A stretch of 54,604 bases of DNA from Paludibacteraceae bacterium (GTDB lineage: Bacteria; Bacteroidota; Bacteroidia; Bacteroidales; Paludibacteraceae). The stretch is from contig JAFXPY010000050.1 of the NCBI GenBank assembly GCA_017527495.1, positions 1 to 54,604 of the forward strand, given 5' to 3'. The translations under genes were made by a program, and so were the position numbers. Below, piece after piece: positions 44,537 to 53,329 of this stretch (positions are counted from its first letter, which is position 1; every line of letters starts with the position of its first letter). Under the pieces are notes generated by a model. It worked only from the letters and a program-made list of their open reading frames with translations, did no database searches and was not told where the DNA came from.

Positions 44537-46134
44537 TTGAGGACAATTATAGTTGCTTGTCGGTTATCCATTTTAGGCATTGTCTTGCCAACCGGTGCGT
44601 TGATATATGTCGGGTCACAAACGATGTATTTGCGGTTTTTGTAGGTCAGATAATCACCGCTGACAGGTTTGCTGAACGCTACTGCTGTTGCGAGATGTCC
44701 CGGATAATAGAGCAATACAACATCAAGCCCCATAATATCACGCACGAGACAAGAAAACAATATTGCGCGGTCTTCGCAATCGGAATATGGATAATAAAGT
44801 GTTTCTTGGGCGAAGAAAGCACGGTCGCGGCCCCATATCCGGTCGTCATAACCATATTCAAAAGCCGTCTGCACCCAGTTGAGCAGTATATTGACTGCGT
44901 CAAGTTCAGACATATTTCTCACCACATTACGCAGAACGGGATAAAGAGCATCCTTGATGTTATTATCAAGTGGTGTATTAGCGTATGCAGCCCAGCGCGT
45001 AGTGAAATCATTATTGACGGAGGCGGATGGATAATTGCCCATGAAATCAAGCAGGTTGCTATTAACACTGACCGATGCAGTTACGCCCTTGCGTGACGTC
45101 AGTTTGCGTTTGGGTGTCGGATTATCGCTAAAACTTGGTAGCACGCTCATCTGAAGGCAAAGTGATTCCTCCTTTTCATACTTAGAAGGACAAATATACA
45201 TGCTCTTGGCGGCATCATCACCTACAACATAGAATTTGATTCCATCGAGAATAAAATACGACGTACGATATATAGTGTAGTCGCTTGCCACAAGCAGATA
45301 TAATTTGCTTTCCGTCCTGCCAAGACGCACCCGATAACCCGACTGGGTCATCAGAAAGGCTTGTGCCAACACAGCCTCATTTGTCATGCCATACTGTTTT
45401 TGCGTTATTTGTTTGAGCATCTCCATATATGCCCAGTCGCAAAGCGAAAGTCTTTTGCGGGTATCCAGCGCGGTTTTTACAGTGTTGTCATACTGTTTGG
45501 TTGATAACATCTGCCATGCATCTGCCAATTCATTTTCAGCCAGTTTTGAGACTTTCAGTTTGTCATTCTTCGGAAAGGCCATTGATATCGGTGTACCATA
45601 AAACGATATACTGACATTGGTATGTTGTGACATACTTTCCTCATTTATGGGTGCAATTGGTTTTGGGGCAGGCTTGGGTTTCGGCACGACAACAACTTCG
45701 GGTTTCACCGGAATTGGTTTTGGTGACGGAGTTGGCAGAGGTTTAGTATCGGGTTGAGGTTTCATATCCGGCACAGGTGTAGAGTCTGGTTTGGGTGTTG
45801 TTTGTGGTTTCGTGTCAGATAGCGGTTGCGGTTGTGGCGCTGGTACTGTATCTTCTTCAGGGATAGGTCTCTCATAGATAACAGGCGGCTGTGTCTTCTC
45901 ATCAACAGGTATGTCAGCCGGTTGGGCGTCCATTGCCTGCCACGCCTTACGCATAAAATTAGCATAATCTTCGTTAACTTTCTTGCGGAAAGCATCAAAC
46001 TCAGCCTGGTTGTCGTGCACAAACTGATTATAATGGTCGTTTTGCTGCTGCACAAACTTGTCAAAATCACTCACCTGAGCATAGCTCATCAAAGCAATAA
46101 TTGACAAAACGATTATTAAGACAGTCTTTTTCAT
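44533..46134 (-). CDS. Exported transglutaminase-like protein with proline-rich linker
   Basis: The 533-residue protein has a signal peptide (VLIIVLSIIALMSYAQ), a helical region with FDKFVQQQNDHYNQFV, a Pro/Lys-rich linker of about 90 residues (residues 80-170) and a C-terminal transglutaminase/cysteine-protease fold. The catalytic triad can be read: Cys in YSDCEDRAILFS, His in YPGHLATAV and Asp in VCDPTYINAPVG. LNWVQTAFEYGYDD is the usual helix before the Cys. Bacterial members act as proteases or amidases on peptides in the envelope. It is coupled to the small membrane protein that follows and lies 46 nt behind the 416-residue membrane protein gene. Confidence 0.85.
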   Translation of the reverse strand: MKKTVLIIVLSIIALMSYAQVSDFDKFVQQQNDHYNQFVHDNQAEFDAFRKKVNEDYANFMRKAWQAMDAQPADIPVDEKTQPPVIYERPIPEEDTVPAPQPQPLSDTKPQTTPKPDSTPVPDMKPQPDTKPLPTPSPKPIPVKPEVVVVPKPKPAPKPIAPINEESMSQHTNVSISFYGTPISMAFPKNDKLKVSKLAENELADAWQMLSTKQYDNTVKTALDTRKRLSLCDWAYMEMLKQITQKQYGMTNEAVLAQAFLMTQSGYRVRLGRTESKLYLLVASDYTIYRTSYFILDGIKFYVVGDDAAKSMYICPSKYEKEESLCLQMSVLPSFSDNPTPKRKLTSRKGVTASVSVNSNLLDFMGNYPSASVNNDFTTRWAAYANTPLDNNIKDALYPVLRNVVRNMSELDAVNILLNWVQTAFEYGYDDRIWGRDRAFFAQETLYYPYSDCEDRAILFSCLVRDIMGLDVVLLYYPGHLATAVAFSKPVSGDYLTYKNRKYIVCDPTYINAPVGKTMPKMDNRQATIIVLK

Positions 46135-46180
46135 ATATATTGAAAATTATTATTAATCACTACTCGGTACTTGGTTTTAT

Positions 46181-47431
46181 CTACTCTCCAATAAGATGTT
46201 CTGAATAGTTAATCAGGATACCTTTTTGCATCGTTTTTACGTAATCTGACGTTGAGCCATCAATAGTGAAGAAACCTATTTCGCTTGAGGAATAGCGGCT
46301 TGGAAATGCCATGATTGCCTTATCACCATCGTCAGGACTGCAGATAAGCCAACTTCTGACCGACAAGAACTCACCGACAGGCAGTAGATTGATAGACGGG
46401 TACTGACGATACGCTTTCTCTATAATCTGCGACATCTCAAGGAACATATTTCGGAAATCGTCATATTTTATATCATTAACCGATTTGTTGTTGTCGCCGA
46501 TATACTTATTTCGCACTGAATCTAACTGAAAAGATAACTTTTCCACATCTTTTCTGACGCGATAAGAAACTGTCGGTCGGACATCGTTTTGGCTGAAGTC
46601 ATCGTTTTTCAGGCTACTGTTGCGATATTTGGCTACCATAGCCTTGAATTTCTTGGGGTCTTGGCTGCGTGTCTTGGAAAAATAACGTTCCAACAATATA
46701 GTGTTAATTATCTCACGGTCGTCTTTAGTTGCCCAAACTGATTGTTCTTTTTCCGTGCCCCACTCTTCGGCTTTATCTTCCATATATTTCTGCTGAAGCT
46801 GCAATAACCTAGGTTCTACAATATCTCCGAACAACTCGTTCATAAGGCTGAAGAGCCGTTGTTCGACCTCTTCTCTCGGGACGTTGTTGTCGAGACTCTC
46901 AGACAGAATTTTCTTTCTGCTCTGCCTGTATTCAAAATTCTTGCGATTGAAGAGCATGAGTGTGTCCCTATAGTTTTTATAACATTCGGCAGAGAGCAGC
47001 CATTCCTGCACGGTCATATTATATGCCAAGGTATTCGGTCGGTAATACGAAATCATAATCGGGCAGCCGTGTTCAGCCAAGTCAAGCAGGTTGAGGCACG
47101 AAACATAGAACTTATGCGGATTGCTGACCAAGCCGTAATACAGCACATCTTCCAATATGACGATAGAGTCGCCATGCGAAGCACTGAGATACAACTGATT
47201 GATGTCGGTCAGGAACTCCGGAAACTGTCCCAAATAGCGTGTTGACAACGAGTTTTGTATCTTCAGCAGGTTCTCGGTTACTTCTTTCGACTCTTGAATG
47301 CCGCTAAACATCTCTATGCCGAAAAGTATTAACGACAAGAGCAGCGCAAAAGCGGCTGAATTGGATATGATTTTAAGAACATGACCAAACCGCTTCTCGC
47401 GAATCTTGGTCCAAAAATTTGAGACTGACAT
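46181..47431 (-). CDS. Hypothetical membrane-anchored protein
   Basis: The start at 47431 (SVSNFWTKIREKRFG) gives 416 residues; the frame is open 26 codons further, but that part has no good features. One hydrophobic segment (NSAAFALLLSLILFGIEMF) lies near residue 30. The rest is a helical, charged domain with FLTDINQLYLSASHGDSIVI and a Cys in SWLICSPDDGDKAIMAFP. The central part (YYRPNTLAYNMTVQEWLLSA, YKNYRDTLMLFNRKNFEYRQ) has no motif I can name. It may be a sensor or scaffold that goes with the transglutaminase-like gene downstream. Confidence 0.72.
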   Translation of the reverse strand: MSVSNFWTKIREKRFGHVLKIISNSAAFALLLSLILFGIEMFSGIQESKEVTENLLKIQNSLSTRYLGQFPEFLTDINQLYLSASHGDSIVILEDVLYYGLVSNPHKFYVSCLNLLDLAEHGCPIMISYYRPNTLAYNMTVQEWLLSAECYKNYRDTLMLFNRKNFEYRQSRKKILSESLDNNVPREEVEQRLFSLMNELFGDIVEPRLLQLQQKYMEDKAEEWGTEKEQSVWATKDDREIINTILLERYFSKTRSQDPKKFKAMVAKYRNSSLKNDDFSQNDVRPTVSYRVRKDVEKLSFQLDSVRNKYIGDNNKSVNDIKYDDFRNMFLEMSQIIEKAYRQYPSINLLPVGEFLSVRSWLICSPDDGDKAIMAFPSRYSSSEIGFFTIDGSTSDYVKTMQKGILINYSEHLIGE

Positions 47432-47522
47432 ATTATTTACTATATAATTTCTCAATAAACACGAACATATAAAATATGGGTTAATTATCGCTTTACTGCG
47501 GATTTTCATGTAAAATCTGCAA

Positions 47523-47559
47523 CTCTACTGCGGATTTTGCGTGAAAATCAGCAGTAGAG
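47523..47559 (-). terminator. Intergenic hairpin, possible terminator
   Basis: CTCTACTGC (47523-47531) and GCAGTAGAG (47551-47559) form a 9-bp stem, continued by ATTTT/AAAAT inside. On the minus strand it lies 61 nt behind the fibronectin-repeat lipoprotein gene; the following sequence is only moderately U-rich. Next to it (47576-47619) are three degenerate copies of ACGGATT/ACAGATT. Confidence 0.45.
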
Positions 47560-47619
47560 GCTAAAAATAATGTTTTTCCCACGGATAGAACGGATTTGTT
47601 ACGGATTAACACAGATTAG

Positions 47620-50376
47620 CTATAATCCTATTATATAACCGGAAGACGAATAGGCAACATTTCCAAACTCGCTAATAGCATATATTCTATAATATATCAT
47701 TCCTTGCCCTTGAAAACCTGTTACTGTAAATGTAACATCACTACTTGACGGAGAACCATATCTGTTATCTTTTGCCAAATGGTTATCAATTGTCGGCGAT
47801 TGAGTTGATATGCTATATACCACACCATATTCAACAATTTCAGCACCTAAAGCAGAAATCTGTCCATATATAGTTGCACTATTGCCGTTATATGTAGGTT
47901 GTTGAGAAATCTTAACAGTAAGTGTTACATTCTGTGTCTTAAAGTTATCCGGAATACCATAAGTTATACCATTCCCATTAAGGGCATAAACATTGTAATA
48001 GTATTTGGTGTTCGGCTCAAGACCTGTTATTGTACTGCTGAATTGCCCTGATTTTACATTTGTTATAGTAGTATATTCTGAATTTTCTTTAGTCGGACGA
48101 CTTATATCTTTGCTGTAGCATACACCACACTCTGTAATTGTGAAACCGCCATCATCAGTAATATTACCTACAATCGTTGCAGACGTGGCAGAATTGACAG
48201 ATGCACCACGATTTGTAACCTTAGGTTTACCATCCGGAGTTGTAAAGTTTTTTGTTTCTCCTTTTCCAGGCTCATTTACACTACCATTATAAGCATAAGC
48301 ATAAAACGAATATGTTGTACCCGGTGCAAGTTCACTTGTCTTTATCGTGCGCGAAAATTCTCCGCTTGATAATGGTGCCTCGTAGTTATATCCATTATTA
48401 CAAATAAATCCGCATCTGGTAATTTCATAACCTCCATTATCAATAATTTTTCCTTTCAATACAATTGAACCATTTGCTACAGAAGCATCATAAGTAAAAA
48501 CTGTAGGAACGTCTGCTAAAGTAGTGAATGGCAGAGGTTCACCATAGCCTGGGATTCCACTATTATTGAGCGCATAAGCAGTATAATAATACTTTGTGGC
48601 TCTATTCAAACCGGTCAAAGCACAAGTAAATGAACCAATACCACTTGTTTCTGCTTTAACAATATTTGAATTATCTAATGTGGGCTTCGGATTGGTCGCA
48701 CTCCAACATATTCCACGCTCTATAATGGGACTACCTCCATCTCCGGTCACACTACCACTGCATATAGCTGTTTTTTTTGTTACAGCAGTAGCATTTCCGG
48801 TTATAACAGTCGGCTTATCCAAATCAATCTTATAAGGCATTTGATTACTATACCCCGGAACATCAGCAGAATTAATTGCATAGGCTCTAAAATAGTATTC
48901 TTTGTTGCCCTGCAAACCATCTATGTGAATAATACACTCTCCATTAACTCCTCCATTATCATTCTTTATTTTTGTATCATTGATAGTAGGATTTTGCTTA
49001 TTTGCATAACAAACACCATGTTCTTTTATTGTTGAACCGGCATCGTCAGTAACTTTATATTGGACATCAACGCTATTGTAACTTGTCTGTGTAACATTAA
49101 TAATATCTAATTTAGGTTCTCCTGAAGTAGTAAGTACAATCTCCTGATTATCACTATATCCATAATCATAACCATCAGCATTCTTTGCATAAGAGCGGAA
49201 ATAGTAAGTAGTGTTAGGTAATAATCCGCTTATAGTAGATGTAAACGCACCATCGCCAGTTCCATCTTTTGTACGCTGTGAATTTTGACCAACTTCAGGC
49301 ATTTGCTCCGTTGACCAGCAAACACCTTTTTCTGTAATTGGCGAACCGCCATTGTCTATGATTTCGCTTTTAAAACTTACTTGCAAACCATTTTCTCCTG
49401 TTTTAGTAATTTTTAATTGGGGACGACGAACCTCTCTGGTTACAAAAGCGATATGACTACTATAAGTGGTATCTATCTGACTGATTGCATAAGCACGAGC
49501 AAAATAAGTAGTATCATCTTTCAAGCCTGTAAAGGTATGAGATATTCTATTAAGTTTTTCAACATCTTTCTTTTGAAATGAAAACTTTTGTTCTGAATTA
49601 GTCAAGTCCGGTATATTTTTAGAAGACAAAACGAACCCGAACACACTATATTCCGGAATACCGGGGTCTAACACACTACCAACGAGCGTTGCTGAATCAT
49701 AATTAACTTTTTCGGCTTCATACAAAACTATTTTCGGTGATTTATAATTCAATACCTTTATCTTAATTTCTTTACTAACATTGTCTTGAGATTTGACAAA
49801 TAAAGATGATTCATTCGTCCCCTCGTTCAATTTAGTTCTATCAATAACTACCATTACAGGCGCAGATTTACCTGACTTGATTTCACCTGACGATGGCGAC
49901 ACTTTTGCAACATAGTTCGACTTATTTTCATCAACTGACCAAATTAGTTTATCAAAGCCATTGTTACGGATGCTGAAAGAACGTGTAACATCTTGATAGC
50001 CAAAAATGAGTTCTTTCAAATCATCACCATTTTCATCTATAATTTGAAATGAAGACGGTAATTTTTCTAATTGTATAAAAACCGGAATATCATTAGAATT
50101 TACTATAACCTGAAGTTCTGTTTGCGGCTTGTAACCTGATTTTGAAACTACTAAAGTATAAGTACCGGCTTTAAGATTAATAAAAGAAAATCTGCCATCA
50201 TCACCGGTAACTTTAGTTTCACCTGTCTTAACCAATTGAATTAAGACATTCGGCAAAAACTGACCTGATGCTTTGTCGCTTACAACACCAACAATAGAGC
50301 CTAACTTAACTTCTTCTTTTTGGCATGAAACACAAAGCAATACAAGCGATATAAATAATAAAATTTTTGTTTTCAT
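47620..50376 (-). CDS. Lipoprotein with carboxypeptidase-regulatory domain, BACON-like domain and seven fibronectin-like repeats
   Basis: The ATG at 50376 gives 918 residues with a lipoprotein signal (FISLVLLCVSCQKE); a longer start would spoil the signal. Residues of about 30-100 are a carboxypeptidase-regulatory-like domain (IVGVVSDKASGQFLPNVLIQ). Next is a BACON- or ASH-like sandwich (SFSIRNNGFDKLIWSVDENK, VSPSSGEIKSGKSAPV). Then about seven repeats of 85-95 residues carry the pattern GVCWS..P....N......G.F...I.GL.PNT.YY.RAYA.N, which is typical of fibronectin-like repeats in Bacteroidetes surface lipoproteins. The protein probably extends from the outer membrane and binds a partner or glycan. 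It follows a 110-residue lipoprotein with the same front domain. Confidence 0.88.
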   Translation of the reverse strand: MKTKILLFISLVLLCVSCQKEEVKLGSIVGVVSDKASGQFLPNVLIQLVKTGETKVTGDDGRFSFINLKAGTYTLVVSKSGYKPQTELQVIVNSNDIPVFIQLEKLPSSFQIIDENGDDLKELIFGYQDVTRSFSIRNNGFDKLIWSVDENKSNYVAKVSPSSGEIKSGKSAPVMVVIDRTKLNEGTNESSLFVKSQDNVSKEIKIKVLNYKSPKIVLYEAEKVNYDSATLVGSVLDPGIPEYSVFGFVLSSKNIPDLTNSEQKFSFQKKDVEKLNRISHTFTGLKDDTTYFARAYAISQIDTTYSSHIAFVTREVRRPQLKITKTGENGLQVSFKSEIIDNGGSPITEKGVCWSTEQMPEVGQNSQRTKDGTGDGAFTSTISGLLPNTTYYFRSYAKNADGYDYGYSDNQEIVLTTSGEPKLDIINVTQTSYNSVDVQYKVTDDAGSTIKEHGVCYANKQNPTINDTKIKNDNGGVNGECIIHIDGLQGNKEYYFRAYAINSADVPGYSNQMPYKIDLDKPTVITGNATAVTKKTAICSGSVTGDGGSPIIERGICWSATNPKPTLDNSNIVKAETSGIGSFTCALTGLNRATKYYYTAYALNNSGIPGYGEPLPFTTLADVPTVFTYDASVANGSIVLKGKIIDNGGYEITRCGFICNNGYNYEAPLSSGEFSRTIKTSELAPGTTYSFYAYAYNGSVNEPGKGETKNFTTPDGKPKVTNRGASVNSATSATIVGNITDDGGFTITECGVCYSKDISRPTKENSEYTTITNVKSGQFSSTITGLEPNTKYYYNVYALNGNGITYGIPDNFKTQNVTLTVKISQQPTYNGNSATIYGQISALGAEIVEYGVVYSISTQSPTIDNHLAKDNRYGSPSSSDVTFTVTGFQGQGMIYYRIYAISEFGNVAYSSSGYIIGL

Positions 50377-50391
50377 AACAAATAAAATTAA

Positions 50392-50427
50392 TCGGTTTAC
50401 CAAACAATTAACTGCTTGGTAAACCGA
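50392..50427 (-). terminator. Hairpin between two lipoprotein genes, terminator or attenuator
   Basis: TCGGTTTACCAA (50392-50403) and TTGGTAAACCGA (50416-50427) form a perfect 12-bp stem with a 12-nt loop. On the minus strand it is followed by the U-rich TTAATTTTATTTG, only 15 nt before the next start codon. It can separate the expression of the 110-residue from the 918-residue lipoprotein. Confidence 0.7.
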
Positions 50428-50433
50428 ACACAC

Positions 50434-50766
50434 TTATTCTTTTTCCATAGTTAAATGAACATAAGTACTACTACTTCGATTAATCTCAAAATTTCTCGTA
50501 TTTGGTTTATAACCACTTTTCTTTGCTGTAAGTATGATACCCTTATCATTATATTCAACATTTGGGAAAGTAAAGTTTCCGTCATCGCCAGTATAACGAC
50601 TTTCAGCATGCCCTACTATTGTAAGCAAAACATTTGCTAAAGGTTCACCTGTTTCAGAATCGCAGACAAAACCATTTATGGTAACAGTATTATCTACTAT
50701 CACTCTTGAGCAAGCAAAAAATAACAGCGGCAAACATAACATTGCCAATATAAAAAGTTTTTTCAT
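50434..50766 (-). CDS. Small lipoprotein with carboxypeptidase-regulatory-like domain
   Basis: The 110-residue protein has the lipobox LLFFACS and one carboxypeptidase-regulatory-like domain (TINGFVCDSETGEPLANVLL, ESRYTGDDGNFTFPNVEYND, KSGYKPNTRNFEINRSSSTY). This domain matches that at the start of the 918-residue lipoprotein just downstream (TGETKVTGDDGRFSF, KSGYKPQTE), so one is likely derived from the other by duplication. The gene is 12 nt behind the 281-residue gene. The function of such stand-alone domains is unknown. Confidence 0.85.
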   Translation of the reverse strand: MKKLFILAMLCLPLLFFACSRVIVDNTVTINGFVCDSETGEPLANVLLTIVGHAESRYTGDDGNFTFPNVEYNDKGIILTAKKSGYKPNTRNFEINRSSSTYVHLTMEKE

Positions 50767-50778
50767 ATTCTATAATTG

Positions 50779-51624
50779 TTAAAAATTAATACTCATAGCT
50801 ATACCAAGACTATTATCTATCGGTGAATAGATTGGTGTAAATGCAAGACTTTCTATTTTTTTATTAATTGCTTCATCTGTCGGACGAGCAGCAATCACAT
50901 CAATAAGACTATATAAATATACAGCAGCAGCTAATCCAATAAAACCATATCCTACATTCTGCCACGAATTAGCTCTTTGAGCATACTCTGTTTGATGTTT
51001 GGGGTCGTTAATAATTAGTGTTTCATTGGATGATTTCATGGCAAATGAAGCTATAATTCCACCAACACCTATTACTTCACCACCCAACATTAAACCGCCT
51101 TTAACATATTGTCCTTTGACCATTTGCCCGACACCCGGAACAAAGACAGAAGCTGGTATGGCTGCAGCTTTGATTTTACGAATAGCTCGCTGGCGAAGCT
51201 CCTTTGTCGCATTCAAGATTGAGTCTTGAATTGTTGTACTATTACAATCGCAGTAATCAAATTTTGGCAAATCATTAGCGGATACTTGAAATAGAAAATA
51301 ATAGACTATTTTACCATATTCATTTTCTGTATAATCGCATTTCTTTTCTACCGCTATATACTCTTTATTATCAAAATCAGCTCTTTCCAATGTTGTTTCA
51401 TATATCCAACCCCTTTTATGACAAATACCAGCCCACCTTGCTAATTTTGTCGCTTCTCTTAATGCTTCATTATAAGTTGAAGCATTATCAATTTGAATTA
51501 CTTGATAAAAATAAGTATTATTACTTTCTTTTGGTTTTTGAATATGAACCCAATCCGGTGCTTGAGCCATTATAGAACTAACTGCAATAATAAATAGAAT
51601 CAATGAGAAAATGTATCTTTTCAT
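50779..51624 (-). CDS. Exported protein with C-terminal membrane segments, DUF5683-like
   Basis: The 281-residue protein has a signal peptide (SLILFIIAVSSIMAQ), an LPP20-like N-terminal half (APDWVHIQKPKESNNTYFYQ, YNEALREATKLARWAGICH) in which a small alpha-beta domain is expected, and a C-terminal half with two hydrophobic helices. The stretch SVFVPGVGQMVKGQYVKGGL is a motif of small membrane proteins of the DUF5683 type, and GYGFIGLAAAVYLYSLIDVI is the second helix. It shares the LPP20-like design with the two upstream genes. Role unknown; the context suggests an envelope complex. Confidence 0.75.
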   Translation of the reverse strand: MKRYIFSLILFIIAVSSIMAQAPDWVHIQKPKESNNTYFYQVIQIDNASTYNEALREATKLARWAGICHKRGWIYETTLERADFDNKEYIAVEKKCDYTENEYGKIVYYFLFQVSANDLPKFDYCDCNSTTIQDSILNATKELRQRAIRKIKAAAIPASVFVPGVGQMVKGQYVKGGLMLGGEVIGVGGIIASFAMKSSNETLIINDPKHQTEYAQRANSWQNVGYGFIGLAAAVYLYSLIDVIAARPTDEAINKKIESLAFTPIYSPIDNSLGIAMSINF

Positions 51625-51661
51625 AACTATTTACTTTTATAAAATTGTCTTTAGAAATTAA

Positions 51662-51716
51662 TATACATATTTGTTTTGCAAATGATATAAAAACACTTGC
51701 AAAACAAACATGTATA
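51662..51716 (-). other. 23-bp RNA hairpin between two envelope genes
   Basis: Arms 51662-51684 and 51694-51716 are complementary over 23 positions with a 9-nt loop. The only two deviations become G-U pairs when read as minus-strand RNA, and A-C mismatches on the plus strand, so the structure fits a minus-strand transcript. No long U-tract follows, so it may be a processing or stability element rather than a terminator. Confidence 0.75.
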
Positions 51717-51761
51717 ATATTTATTCTCATACACGATTGAAAATTCAAAAGGACAATTTTA

Positions 51762-52517
51762 CTATTTGTAAGTCTCGCTAATAGCATTATGAATTTGCTC
51801 TTTGAATGTACTTGCATCATCAACAAGTTCTTGCTTCTCCAAAGCCGTCGCAACTGCATTAACAAGAGCATCTTCTGGTATTTGTATAGCTATATAATAT
51901 ACATAAACATCCTTTTCCTCGTCATATTGAGAGTCATAACATGCTTGGCGAGCATATTTATTCATCTGAATTTTAACAATATTGGTAGTGATGCGCTGTA
52001 AATCAGACTCGTCTATTTTTTTTCCAGATATTGTTTTCCCTGATTGAGAATAATATTGAGTCCCATGCTCTATAATTCCCATAAATCGTGAAGCTATATC
52101 ATTAATTGCGACATCATTAGCTTCTTGTTTGGCATCTCTTTCCAACTCTCTTGGAGCCGAAATTCCTAATCCAGCAAGATATTCTCCCGGTTTATCTAAA
52201 GATTCGGCATAACATGGTTTTTCAATTCTCTGACGTCCATTTCTCATTTTTGGAGTTCTTGCAGAGCTTTGTTCATCTTGTTTTTCTAGTTTTTCATTTG
52301 CCCTCTGTGAATTGTAGCCACTTTGCTCAATATTCCTATCCATCGCATCAAGTTTAGCTTTATTCGCTCTCTCGGTGGAGTCTTTAATGAATTGTTGACG
52401 AGCTTCCCATGCGGCTTTTTCGGCTGCTTTACGCTCTTTGCGCGACTGGGCTTGCGATGGCATGGCAACCATCAGCAGTGCCATTGCAAGAATGGCGAAA
52501 AGTTTTGTTGCTTTCAT
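51762..52517 (-). CDS. Exported LPP20-like protein
   Basis: The ATG at 52517 is followed by a signal peptide (LFAILAMALLMVAMPSQAQS); a longer start is rejected for that reason. The 251-residue protein continues with a charged helical region (RKERKAAEKAAWEARQQFIK) likely to be coiled coil. The C-terminal domain (YLAGLGISAPRELERDAKQE, ANDVAINDIASRFMGIIEHG, VYVYYIAIQIPEDALVNAVA) has the LPP20 pattern, in which an Ala-rich helix follows a GxG strand. LPP20-type domains occur in envelope and flagellar assembly proteins. It is the second gene of the minus-strand block. Confidence 0.78.
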   Translation of the reverse strand: MKATKLFAILAMALLMVAMPSQAQSRKERKAAEKAAWEARQQFIKDSTERANKAKLDAMDRNIEQSGYNSQRANEKLEKQDEQSSARTPKMRNGRQRIEKPCYAESLDKPGEYLAGLGISAPRELERDAKQEANDVAINDIASRFMGIIEHGTQYYSQSGKTISGKKIDESDLQRITTNIVKIQMNKYARQACYDSQYDEEKDVYVYYIAIQIPEDALVNAVATALEKQELVDDASTFKEQIHNAISETYK

Positions 52518-52682
52518 TGTTGTAAAAAATTTAATTAGTTCGTGCCTACTCACTCGGCTTTTCGGCTTACTCCATATAGGTTGTTATATATGGTATGTTA
52601 ACCATATTGAAATCTTTATTCATTCTTCGTCTTGTTTGTCTATATATTCTTGCATTTGTTTCTTGAATTCTTCCTTGCTTTT

Positions 52683-53297
52683 TTAGTCAATTTTTATATC
52701 TATCTCGCCATTTTCTTTTGACATTGTATTTATTCCCACTCTTATTGCTGCATTTACTATATATTTGCGTTTTTCTTTCTTTATATGTATGCAAACCAAT
52801 TGCGCTCTACTCATATAATCACCATAATAATCAAGGTATTCTATGCTATCTACCCAATGAGTTATAGTGTCACGATACCAAACATTATGAGGTGATCTAC
52901 CGAATATTGCACTAACTCCAACTATCTTTGCCTTGATTATTGCACTATCTAATCTTTCGTGCTCTACTATTGCATGTTCAACCATATATTTTGCATTATC
53001 AAACGAACATTCCATGCATGGGAAATTATACTGCGTAGTGTCTTTTATGTTCGCACTTCTAAATACGGTTCCTGATTCGTCAAAAACGAAAGCTGGTTTC
53101 ACTCCATCTGCCCATACTATTCTGCTGATTACCTCATTAGCCGAATCTGACGCATAGAAAATGTCTTTACTATTTTGCATTGCTTCTCTTGCTACTTCTT
53201 GATTGTGTACATACCAATCAGGTAAAAGAATACTTCGTTGTTTCGAACAAGAAATAGCAATCACAGCCGCCAAAAATAAAATAATGATGTGTTTCAT
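52683..53297 (-). CDS. LPP20-like lipoprotein, possibly shortened
   Basis: The start at 53297 (KHIIILFLAAVIAISCSKQ) gives 204 residues with a lipobox AISC. The mature part has LLPDWYVHNQEVAREAMQNS, where the DWY opening resembles the DWVH start of the 281-residue protein, and a later SRAQLVCIHIKKEKRKYIVN. Behind the TAA stop the same frame continues for 20 codons (KSKEEFKKQMQEYIDKQDEE) to a TGA, which looks like a natural protein end; the present stop may be a recent nonsense change. It is the first gene behind the structured RNA. Function unknown. Confidence 0.72.
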   Translation of the reverse strand: MKHIIILFLAAVIAISCSKQRSILLPDWYVHNQEVAREAMQNSKDIFYASDSANEVISRIVWADGVKPAFVFDESGTVFRSANIKDTTQYNFPCMECSFDNAKYMVEHAIVEHERLDSAIIKAKIVGVSAIFGRSPHNVWYRDTITHWVDSIEYLDYYGDYMSRAQLVCIHIKKEKRKYIVNAAIRVGINTMSKENGEIDIKID

Positions 53298-53329
53298 ATT
53301 GTTCATTTATCTATGTTATGTTTAGATAT

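Noticed and set aside
47432-47509. Longer N-terminus of the 416-residue membrane protein
   Set aside because: The added 26 residues have no family or signal features; the ATG at 47431 is the better start.
50377-50433. Longer N-terminus of the fibronectin-repeat lipoprotein
   Set aside because: It would overlap the terminator hairpin and put residues in front of a perfect lipoprotein signal.
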